Shown: positions 1 to 5,291 of the stretch, one piece after another | How positions within the stretch are numbered: the first letter of the stretch is position 1 | How the letters are laid out: every line of letters starts with the position of its first letter | From: DATNFP01 sp035606335 | GTDB taxonomy: Bacteria > Bacteroidota > Bacteroidia > Chitinophagales > Chitinophagaceae | Reading direction: 5' to 3' | Assembly (NCBI GenBank): GCA_035606335.1 | Contig: DATNFP010000112.1 | Span: 1 to 23,689 of the forward strand | DNA: 23,689 nucleotides | Position numbers and translations under genes: made by a program | Notes under the pieces: model-generated | What the model saw: the letters and a program-made list of their open reading frames with translations, nothing else | What the model was told of the DNA's origin: nothing | Databases searched by the model: none

Positions 1-125
1 GCATATCAAATATCTTTCACGTTTTCCGTATAGATTTTGTTTGGAGAGTAACACCCCAGCCGCTTCCAGGTGAGTTAATGTCTAAGTATTTTGGAATTTT
101 TGGTAGTGTTCACTTTGAGTTCTAA
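1..125 (+). CDS. C-terminal end of a probable outer-membrane beta-barrel protein (partial)
   Basis: One frame is open from the left edge (first full codon at base 3) to a TAA at 123-125, giving about 40 residues. The tail alternates hydrophobic and polar residues and ends in phenylalanine (...FGIFGSVHFEF), the form of the last strand and assembly signal of Bacteroidota outer-membrane barrels. An upstream stretch with FRIDFVWR resembles the barrel end of large carboxypeptidase-regulatory/DUF5686-type proteins, but 40 residues are too few to name the family. The gene runs towards the hairpin at 153-196, which would end its transcript. A decayed copy of its last 13 codons lies at 3374-3412. Seen: the open frame and terminal pattern. 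Inferred: the function. Confidence 0.5.
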   Translation, partial: ISNIFHVFRIDFVWRVTPQPLPGELMSKYFGIFGSVHFEF

Positions 126-152
126 CGAAGCCTGTAAGAGCTTTTAAAAATA

Positions 153-196
153 TAAATTGCAGCAATCATTAATTGTTTAATGATTGCTGCAATTTA
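153..196. terminator. Long perfect hairpin, probable bidirectional terminator
   Basis: Bases 153-172 and 177-196 form a perfect 20-bp stem with a 4-base TTGT loop; the core is TGCAGCAATCATTAA and its complement. It lies 10 bases past the creD stop codon and 28 bases past the stop of the left-edge gene, between two convergent genes. T-rich sequence follows on the minus strand (TATATTTTT), less clearly on the plus strand. The stem is unusually long and symmetric for a terminator. Confidence 0.75.
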
Positions 197-205
197 GAAT
201 TAAAA

Positions 206-1543
206 TTATATTGCCCGGTGTTCTAATTGATGTTTTCCCATTCCATACCAGTCTATCTTTCTTGAGTAATACATGATAATAGCTAGTATAATGAACAAAC
301 CGATACTGCCAAATAACAAGGCATAATCCTGCAGCTGTATCAGTATAAATATATAAGTATACAAAGCTCCCAATGCTACAGTAAATCCCAAAGTTATTTT
401 TATTTGTCTAAATATGCCCCATACATATAATCCGATCAGCCCCACAGTAGCCGTGGATGCAATTAAGTATGCAATATTAAAACCTGTGTATTCAGAAATA
501 GATAGCAGCAGGGTATAAAATATACTAAGCGCAAATCCAACCAGCAGGTATTGTAATGGATGAATTTGTTTCTTTTGAAATATCTCAAGGAAGAAGAATA
601 TAATGAAAGTGAGTGCAATGAAGAGGATAGCATATTTTACAGAACGATCGGTTTTAGCATAACTATCTGTAGGTTGTAGTAGCTTTACTCCGAATGCAGA
701 ACTATCAAGCTTATAATTTTCTTCTTTCCAGAATTGAGGGTAGTTGCGGGATACTTGCAGCACTTTCCATTTTGCTGTAAAGCCATTATTTGCTACTACC
801 GGTGTTTGTGTTGGCAGGTAAGCACCATCAAATGCAGGATCTTTCCACGATGATTGTATCGTAACATCTGTTGTTTTACCCACTGGAGTAAAATACAAAT
901 AGGATGATCCTTTCAAGTGGATATTGATAGCAAATGAGGTAGCCTTTTGTGAATCAATAGATACAGGTACACTCAATCCTTCTTTCAATACATTATTTTC
1001 TGGTACTCCTGCTTCTAATTGCTGTGTAGTATTATTCCACATTAATGATACTTCATCTTCCAGCCCTCTGGCATCATTAATACCCAGCAGTAGATGCGCA
1101 TCATTCCACAACATATTTTCAGGAGCTAATTGCAGTTTCTGTACTGGAAGAGGATGAAATTCTCCCGATAACACCAGGTCCGATTTATATAACGTTACAT
1201 TATACAGACTTCGGTGTCTTTCTTCAGGCTTTAAATTCCCATCTATAGTTAATACATCAGGTAGGAAATAAGCATTCCTTATCACTTGTACTAATTTCCC
1301 CTGGTCATTGGTCTCTTCTGTTTTATAAGGTACCAATAGTATCGGACCTTTTATTGTTTGCTGCGAAGCCCATTTGTTGCTTACCTCTGATATTACTTCT
1401 TCTTGCCTGTTCTGCCGTTCCCTCACTAAACTAAAGAGAAAAGCTGTCGGTATGAGCATTATTAGTATTAAAAAACCGATAAGGAATCCTTTTATCAGGA
1501 TCTTGTTTCGCTCCCAAAAGGTTGGGAATGTTTCTGTCATCAT
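206..1543 (-). CDS. creD: CreD-family inner-membrane protein
   Basis: A 445-residue protein of CreD (inner-membrane protein, cell-envelope integrity) type. It has one hydrophobic segment at about residues 14-40, a large extracytoplasmic region to about residue 300, and a block of about five to six membrane segments from residue 306 to 430. The HPLQYLLVGFALSIFY stretch at the start of that block is typical of the family. Length matches the usual 430-480 residues. In enterobacteria CreD belongs to the CreBC regulon and affects envelope stress and beta-lactam tolerance; its molecular activity is unknown. Here it is the last gene of a three-gene minus-strand unit behind a winged-helix regulator, an arrangement common in Bacteroidota. 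An inverted repeat lies 27 bases upstream of its start. A second ATG directly follows the first. Confidence 0.9.
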   Translation of the reverse strand: MMTETFPTFWERNKILIKGFLIGFLILIMLIPTAFLFSLVRERQNRQEEVISEVSNKWASQQTIKGPILLVPYKTEETNDQGKLVQVIRNAYFLPDVLTIDGNLKPEERHRSLYNVTLYKSDLVLSGEFHPLPVQKLQLAPENMLWNDAHLLLGINDARGLEDEVSLMWNNTTQQLEAGVPENNVLKEGLSVPVSIDSQKATSFAINIHLKGSSYLYFTPVGKTTDVTIQSSWKDPAFDGAYLPTQTPVVANNGFTAKWKVLQVSRNYPQFWKEENYKLDSSAFGVKLLQPTDSYAKTDRSVKYAILFIALTFIIFFFLEIFQKKQIHPLQYLLVGFALSIFYTLLLSISEYTGFNIAYLIASTATVGLIGLYVWGIFRQIKITLGFTVALGALYTYIFILIQLQDYALLFGSIGLFIILAIIMYYSRKIDWYGMGKHQLEHRAI

Positions 1544-1570
1544 AATAGTTGATTTTATTTTTTTTAAAGT

Positions 1571-1587
1571 ACTTTGTTTTTCAAAGT
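1571..1587 (-). promoter_or_regulatory. Putative operator upstream of creD
   Basis: ACTTTG-N5-CAAAGT, a perfect 6+6 inverted repeat, lies in the 62-base gap between the regulator gene and creD. The same repeat with the same spacer and similar flanks (AAAG-Y before, R-AAT after) occurs at 2581-2597 in front of the operon's first gene. Two matching sites flanking a regulator gene point to autoregulation by that regulator. Binding is inferred. Confidence 0.55.
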
Positions 1588-1605
1588 GAATAATGAAAAA
1601 AAATT

Positions 1606-1908
1606 TTAGCTCATATTCTTGATGATTTTTTCAAGTGCATCAAGGTGATTGCGGAATGCTTTTTCTCCTGTTATAGTAATGGCATATGTTGTATTTGTTT
1701 TACGTCCTATAAATCCTTTTTCCACCTTTATATAATTATTCTCTTCCAATGTTTTTAAATGTGATGCCAGGTTGCCATCTGTCACATTTATTAATGCCTT
1801 TAGATCATTAAAATTGACATTCTCATTTACCATCAATGCACTCATAATACCGATTCGTATGCGGCTATCAAATATTTTATTCAGTTGCTCTATCGGATTC
1901 TTCATCAT
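1606..1908 (-). CDS. Winged-helix transcriptional regulator
   Basis: A 100-residue protein consisting almost wholly of one winged helix-turn-helix domain of the HTH_34 (MarR/ArsR-like) kind. Residues about 15-75 give the helix-turn-helix (FNDLKALINVTDGNLASHLKTLEENN) and a basic wing (VEKGFIGRKTNTTYAIT). There is no effector domain and no cysteine-based metal site. Its start overlaps the stop of the upstream membrane gene in ATGA, so the two are translationally coupled; a second ATG follows at once. With creD downstream it forms the regulator of a small envelope operon. The two ACTTTG-N5-CAAAGT sites at 1571-1587 and 2581-2597 are its most likely targets. The family assignment is firm; the ligand is unknown. 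Confidence 0.9.
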   Translation of the reverse strand: MMKNPIEQLNKIFDSRIRIGIMSALMVNENVNFNDLKALINVTDGNLASHLKTLEENNYIKVEKGFIGRKTNTTYAITITGEKAFRNHLDALEKIIKNMS

Positions 1909-2573
1909 CCTTGTACTATTGGCCTTTTTTTCTCATATTTATTCCACATTATAATACCGTACAAAATGTGCAATATGCCAAACCCTACAGCCCAAAAATA
2001 TAATCCATAGCCCGGCAGGAATTGGTTGATACATCCTAATGTAACTTCTAATAATCCTAAGTAGCGGATATCGGATATAGTATATTTACTGCCGTTTATT
2101 AATGCCAGTCCATAAAACACGAGGCAGGCAGGTGCTATATATATTACATGCCCATAATACAGGAAACCTAATGAAAAAATACTCCCTGCAACAAGTGGTA
2201 TCGCGATTTGTATAAACATTAGCTTGGAGGCAGTATTCCACACCGGTTGTCCCTCTTCTTTTGCTCTTCTTTGTGTGAAAAAATAGCCACCTGCAAGAGC
2301 AACTATAAAAACTATAATCGCCAATATCAGGAATCGCAACATCGTAGTAGCATACGTTTCATGTTGCTCTGGGGAAGGAAGAAGCTTATAAGTGTTATTC
2401 TGAGATGGTAATTGCAGTAACCAATTATATGCGACACCTGCACCGGCTAACGCTGTGCAACCTGCCCATATACCACTCCAGCCGCTAAGAGAAAGAAACC
2501 GTGCAGACCGATCCATAATGCTGCGTATTTCTTTCAGAGTTTCAAGTGAAGTGTCCTTGTTGTTTGGATACAT
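1905..2573 (-). CDS. Multi-pass membrane protein of a wHTH/CreD operon
   Basis: About 222 residues with a short hydrophilic N-terminus (MYPNNKDTSLETLKEIRSIMDRS) followed by about six hydrophobic segments. No catalytic motif was recognised. The ATG at 2573 is preferred: the in-frame upstream alternative at 2594 is a TTG that lies inside the inverted repeat 2581-2597. The gene is first in the operon and overlaps the regulator gene by four bases. Bacteroidota winged-helix regulators of this type are often co-transcribed with an uncharacterised membrane protein, which suggests the pair senses something at the inner membrane. This role is inference from position only. Confidence 0.75.
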   Translation of the reverse strand: MYPNNKDTSLETLKEIRSIMDRSARFLSLSGWSGIWAGCTALAGAGVAYNWLLQLPSQNNTYKLLPSPEQHETYATTMLRFLILAIIVFIVALAGGYFFTQRRAKEEGQPVWNTASKLMFIQIAIPLVAGSIFSLGFLYYGHVIYIAPACLVFYGLALINGSKYTISDIRYLGLLEVTLGCINQFLPGYGLYFWAVGFGILHILYGIIMWNKYEKKRPIVQG

Positions 2574-2580
2574 AAAAAGC

Positions 2581-2597
2581 ACTTTGAGATACAAAGT
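2581..2597 (-). promoter_or_regulatory. Putative operator/promoter of the wHTH-creD operon
   Basis: The second copy of ACTTTG-N5-CAAAGT, ending 7 bases upstream of the ATG at 2573. Read on the minus strand it contains TTACTTTG, a 7-of-8 match to the Bacteroidota -7 box TAnnTTTG, so a bound regulator would cover the promoter. That makes repression the simplest reading. Confidence 0.55.
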
Positions 2598-2705
2598 AAA
2601 TGATTATTTACATGGAATCAAAATACTTAGATGTTAAAAATAAAAAGAGGAACTATAAGTCTGGTTAATAGTATGCGGCAAAGGAATAAAAATGATTTAC
2701 TAAAG

Positions 2706-2733
2706 GCAGAAAACGAGATTCGAACCCTGGGAC
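2706..2733 (-). pseudogene. T-arm-like tRNA 3' end fragment
   Basis: Bases 2706-2725 match the 3' end of the intact tRNA-Gly at 5092-5111 in 17 of 20 positions, covering the acceptor 3' strand and T arm including ATTCGAAC. The match fades after 2727, and no D arm or anticodon arm can be folded from the following bases. T arms are similar in all tRNAs, so the parent tRNA is uncertain. It could be an old integration scar. Confidence 0.35.
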
Positions 2734-2785
2734 AACAACAATTTGAAGCAACCCTAAACATATATTTTCCCCAATATGCCTTGTT

Positions 2786-3151
2786 TTATATACTGTGCAT
2801 GGACAATTGCTTGGTCTCTCTGTTAAATTCGATTACCTGAGGAGGTCCTTGCTTCATTGACACTGTTATTTTTGAAATATTTAAGAAAAACTCAAAAGCT
2901 TCTATAACCCGTACCTCTAATATATTTACTTTTTTTATAATGTTTTCTATCTCTATTTCCATTTCCAAAATTTGATTCCATTCTTTTAAAATGGGAATCA
3001 TATCTGTGGACGATTGATTACCATGTAATTTATCTTTTGATATTAGGAATGATGCCGTTTTATCTGTTACTATTTTTTCGAATTCAAACAGTTCCATCCT
3101 GGCCTCAGCTAATTCTAAAAAGAGATCAGGTGTTTTTTCTATAATATCCAT
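2786..3151 (-). CDS. Hypothetical protein, probably helical
   Basis: A 121-residue protein not recognised as any family. Residues 1-95 are rich in Glu, Ile, Leu and Lys with heptad-like spacing (ELAEARMELFEFEKIV, LEMEIEIENIIKKVNILEVRVIEAFEFF), suggesting helices or a short coiled coil. There is no signal peptide or membrane segment. The ATG is preceded by an AT-rich leader with no clear Shine-Dalgarno, normal for this phylum. It is a single gene on AT-rich DNA between two tRNA-like remnants (2706-2733 and 3291-3372), so it is likely cargo of an integrated segment or an orphan left behind. The open frame and AT-rich accessory context support a real gene; function is unknown. Confidence 0.55.
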   Translation of the reverse strand: MDIIEKTPDLFLELAEARMELFEFEKIVTDKTASFLISKDKLHGNQSSTDMIPILKEWNQILEMEIEIENIIKKVNILEVRVIEAFEFFLNISKITVSMKQGPPQVIEFNRETKQLSMHSI

Positions 3152-3290
3152 TTTAACTCTAAGTTTTATTGAAATTATAAATATTTTACAATTAAGTACT
3201 TCTTTTAATAAATATATGTGGAAGTGAGTAGAATAGCTATAAAAAATTTTATGTTTTATTTAAATCCTTACAGGCTAAGATTCAGAAGAC

Positions 3291-3372
3291 AGCGGAAGAC
3301 GAAGTTCGAGTTCACGACCCTCACTTTTCCGAGGTGATGGCCTTCTCATGCTTTTCGTGAACTACTTTCAGG
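3291..3372 (-). pseudogene. Decayed full-length copy of tRNA-Gly
   Basis: The first 10 bases equal 5091-5100 exactly, and 3291-3339 matches 5091-5139 at 40 of 49 positions. After an insertion in the D-arm region, similarity returns at about 3357-3371, where the minus strand reads GAAAGTAGTTCA against GGAAGTAGCTCA at the 5' end of the intact gene. The anticodon loop has changed (TCGGAAA), U33 is lost, one anticodon-stem pair is broken, and T54 of the T loop is C, so it should not work as a tRNA. The T stem still pairs, through a G-C to A-U double change. The copy has the same orientation as the intact gene, as expected for the far end of a segment integrated at the tRNA. Confidence 0.75.
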
Positions 3373-3373
3373 A

Positions 3374-3412
3374 TGTTTCGGAATTTTTGGTAATGTGCGT
3401 TTTAGGTTTTAA
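3374..3412 (+). repeat. Decayed copy of the left-edge barrel gene tail
   Basis: These 39 bases match 87-125 at 30 positions, including a run of 13 identical bases (GGAATTTTTGGTA). Eight of the nine differences are transitions, and both copies stay in frame to a TAA: FGIFGNVRFRF here, FGIFGSVHFEF at the left edge. Weaker similarity reaches further left. It lies directly beside the 5' end of the tRNA pseudogene. No open barrel gene precedes it. Confidence 0.45.
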
Positions 3413-3427
3413 TATTTATAAATAAAG

Positions 3428-3450
3428 GTTATTCACTAATTGTGAATAAC
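3428..3450 (+). promoter_or_regulatory. Perfect inverted repeat upstream of the methyltransferase
   Basis: GTTATTCAC-TAATT-GTGAATAAC is a perfect 9-bp inverted repeat with a 5-base spacer, 57 bases upstream of the ATG at 3508. No T-run follows, so it is not a typical terminator. It could be an operator, perhaps for autoregulation. A GTG at 3442 within its right arm is in frame with the methyltransferase, but starting there would place the operator inside the coding region. Confidence 0.5.
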
Positions 3451-3474
3451 TTGAATGAATTAAAGAATTTGTTT

Positions 3475-3492
3475 CAAAGTAAATTTACTTTG
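3475..3492 (+). promoter_or_regulatory. 18-bp perfect palindrome in the methyltransferase leader
   Basis: CAAAGTAAATTTACTTTG is its own reverse complement and ends 15 bases before the ATG at 3508. Its right half contains TTACTTTG, a 7-of-8 match to the Bacteroidota -7 box. Either a regulator sits on the promoter, or a small hairpin forms next to the start codon. Its half-sites (CAAAGT/ACTTTG) are the same words as in the operators at 1571 and 2581, in the opposite arrangement. Confidence 0.45.
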
Positions 3493-3507
3493 TTTAAAGA
3501 AGTGAAA

Positions 3508-4386
3508 ATGGAGATAAAGACAGAAGCCTTTTTAGGAGATTGCAAAGAAGAACTTAAGAAAATTCCTGAGAATTCGATTGATCTTATTGTTACATCTCCC
3601 CCCTATGCTGATCAACGTAAAGGCACTTATGGGGGAATTCATCCGGATAAATATGTTGAATGGTTTCTGCCTATATCGAAAGAGCTATTTCGCGTCTTAA
3701 AACCTACAGGTACATTTATTCTAAATATTAAAGAAAAAGTTCTGGATGGTGAGCGTAGCACTTATGTTATGGAGTTGATTTTAGCCATGCGCAAACAAGG
3801 CTGGCTGTGGACGGAAGAATTTATATGGCATAAAAAAAATTGTTATCCGGGCAAATGGCCCAATAGGTTTAGAGATGCATGGGAACGACTTCTTCAATTC
3901 AATAAGGACAAGAAGTTTAACATGTATCAGGATGAAGTAATGGTTCCAATGGGAGATTGGGCAAAAACACGTTTAAAAAAATTAAGTAATACAGATAAAA
4001 TCCGGGATAATTCAAAAGTCGGAAGTGGCTTTGGAAAGAATATTTCAAATTGGTTAGATAGAGATAAAGCTTATCCTACCAATGTTTTGCATTTAGCAAC
4101 TGAATGTAGTAATAAAAATCACAGTGCAGCTTTCCCTGAAGAATTACCAGAGTGGTTTATTAATTTATTTACCAAAGAAAAGGACACAGTATTAGACCCG
4201 TTCATGGGATCAGGCACAACATTGTTTGTCGCAAAAAGAATGAAACGAAATTCAATTGGAATTGAAATTATGCCTGAATATTACAAAATGGTCAATAAAG
4301 AGATTCGACCTGTAGAACTCTATTTGCTCGAACCCAACATAAAATATGGAAAAACTAAATCTAAGCGACGTATTGATGTACGTTGA
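3508..4386 (+). CDS. Type II DNA methyltransferase, beta class (probable N4-cytosine)
   Basis: A 292-residue site-specific DNA methyltransferase that transfers a methyl group from S-adenosylmethionine to protect host DNA from the neighbouring endonuclease. Motif IV comes first (TSPPYADQR, residues 29-37) and the AdoMet-binding motif I last (DPFMGSGTT, 230-238), the order of the beta class. The SPPY catalytic motif, rather than DPPY or NPPY, favours N4-cytosine methylation. The ATG at 3508 is chosen over the in-frame GTG at 3442 because two palindromes lie between them and because homologous enzymes begin just before the K-T-E-x-x-L-G-D strand. The gene overlaps the endonuclease gene by 41 bases, so the two are one operon. 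The target sequence cannot be read from the protein. Confidence 0.9.
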   Translation: MEIKTEAFLGDCKEELKKIPENSIDLIVTSPPYADQRKGTYGGIHPDKYVEWFLPISKELFRVLKPTGTFILNIKEKVLDGERSTYVMELILAMRKQGWLWTEEFIWHKKNCYPGKWPNRFRDAWERLLQFNKDKKFNMYQDEVMVPMGDWAKTRLKKLSNTDKIRDNSKVGSGFGKNISNWLDRDKAYPTNVLHLATECSNKNHSAAFPEELPEWFINLFTKEKDTVLDPFMGSGTTLFVAKRMKRNSIGIEIMPEYYKMVNKEIRPVELYLLEPNIKYGKTKSKRRIDVR

Positions 4387-5089
4387 ACAAAATATTAATA
4401 CATTTCATCAAAAGAGAATTGCGGGTTTAAGCAATCTTAAGTTAAATACTGTCCTTAGCAAGAAAAATCCATATCTTTTTAAAGCAAAATATATTTTAAC
4501 GGCTCAGGATATTATTAAAAGCCTAACTGATGCATACATTTCTTCACAGGAAGAAACAATATTTGGGGATTGGCTTGAAGGATTAGCAATATTTATTAAT
4601 GAAAAAGTGTATAAAGGAAGAAAATCGGGCATTACTGGAATTGATTTAGAGTTTGACAAAGATGGGGTTAGACATATTGTTACTATAAAATCGGGACCTA
4701 ATTGGGGTAATAGTAGTCAAATAGGGAAAATGACAACTGATTTTAAAACTGCAAAAAAAACAATTAGAACAAGCAACTCCCAAATTAATGTTATTGCAGT
4801 AAACGGTTGTTGTTATGGCAGAGATAATAACTCTGACAAAGGAGACTATTTCAAGTATTGTGGTCAGAAATTTTGGGAATTTATATCTGGGGATTCGGAA
4901 CTATATACGAAAATAATTGAGCCATTGGGATATAGAGCCAAAGAGCAAAATGATGAATTTATGGTGTCCTATGCGCAAATGATAAATAAATTTACAAAAG
5001 AATTCACAGCTACATTCTGCAACAATGACGGGGAAATTGACTGGGAGAAGCTTGTTAAGTTCAATTCTGGGATCGTGTTAAAAAATTAA
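4346..5089 (+). CDS. Type II restriction endonuclease, PmeII/TdeIII-like
   Basis: A 247-residue protein. Its central block (IFGDWLEGLAIFINEKVY, then GIDLEFDKDGVRHIVTIKSG and PNWGNSSQ) is what I recall from the PmeII-family type II endonucleases; the family name was not checked. A PD-(D/E)xK-like core can be proposed with D100, E102 and K115, but the position two before K115 is Thr113, so the second acid has probably moved, with E78 or E102 as candidates. It starts inside the methyltransferase gene (41-base overlap), with another in-frame ATG at 4376. It ends one base before the tRNA-Gly 3' end. An active nuclease would require the linked methyltransferase. Confidence 0.8.
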   Translation: MEKLNLSDVLMYVEQNINTFHQKRIAGLSNLKLNTVLSKKNPYLFKAKYILTAQDIIKSLTDAYISSQEETIFGDWLEGLAIFINEKVYKGRKSGITGIDLEFDKDGVRHIVTIKSGPNWGNSSQIGKMTTDFKTAKKTIRTSNSQINVIAVNGCCYGRDNNSDKGDYFKYCGQKFWEFISGDSELYTKIIEPLGYRAKEQNDEFMVSYAQMINKFTKEFTATFCNNDGEIDWEKLVKFNSGIVLKN

Positions 5090-5090
5090 G

Positions 5091-5163
5091 AGCGGAAGAC
5101 GAGGTTCGAACTCGCGACCCTCACCTTGGGAAGGTGATGCTCTACCAGCTGAGCTACTTCCGC
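5091..5163 (-). tRNA. tRNA-Gly (CCC)
   Basis: A full cloverleaf of 73 bases on the minus strand: acceptor GCGGAAG/CTTCCGC, D arm GCTC-AGCTGGTA-GAGC, anticodon arm TCACC-TTCCCAA-GGTGA, variable GGGTC, T arm GCGAG-TTCGAAC-CTCGT, discriminator U. The anticodon is CCC, reading GGG glycine codons. CCA is not encoded. The 3' end faces the restriction-modification genes, the usual side for integration. A decayed copy lies at 3291-3372 and a possible fragment at 2706-2733. Confidence 0.95.
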
Positions 5164-5179
5164 TTTTATTCCTGATCCA

Positions 5180-5210
5180 CAAATATAGAAAAGTGCTTGT
5201 AAATGGTAAA
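5180..5210 (-). promoter_or_regulatory. Promoter of tRNA-Gly
   Basis: On the minus strand TTTA (5210-5207), 19 bases, then TATATTTG (5187-5180): an exact TAnnTTTG -7 box and a 3-of-4 -33 box at the standard Bacteroidota spacing. The tRNA 5' end is 17 bases downstream. Confidence 0.65.
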
Positions 5211-5275
5211 TATCCACATAGTAACATTTTTACTATCAGATTGCATTTTTTACATTTTTACTACATCTTTTTAAT

Positions 5276-5283
5276 TAATTTTG
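5276..5283 (+). promoter_or_regulatory. -7 box of carA promoter
   Basis: TAATTTTG is an exact TAnnTTTG box, 8 bases before the carA ATG at 5292. No good TTTG is seen at the -33 position. Transcription would begin only a few bases before the start codon, giving a very short or absent leader. Confidence 0.5.
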
Positions 5284-5291
5284 CAGCCATT

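Noticed and set aside
2631..2840. A 69-codon plus-strand frame
   Set aside because: It runs through the T-arm-like fragment and into the antisense end of the gene at 2786-3151, and the translation looks random.
3442..3507. N-terminal extension of the methyltransferase from a GTG at 3442
   Set aside because: The GTG lies inside a perfect inverted repeat, the extension spans a second palindrome with a -7-like box, and the added residues do not resemble the family start. The ATG at 3508 is better.
2600..5170. A complete mobile element or prophage at the tRNA hot spot
   Set aside because: No integrase, transposase, replication or phage gene is present; only the flanking tRNA copies and cargo can be supported.
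5193..5291. A 33-residue N-terminal extension of CarA
   Set aside because: Composition is not protein-like, and it spans the -7 box at 5276-5283; CarA homologues start near 5292.
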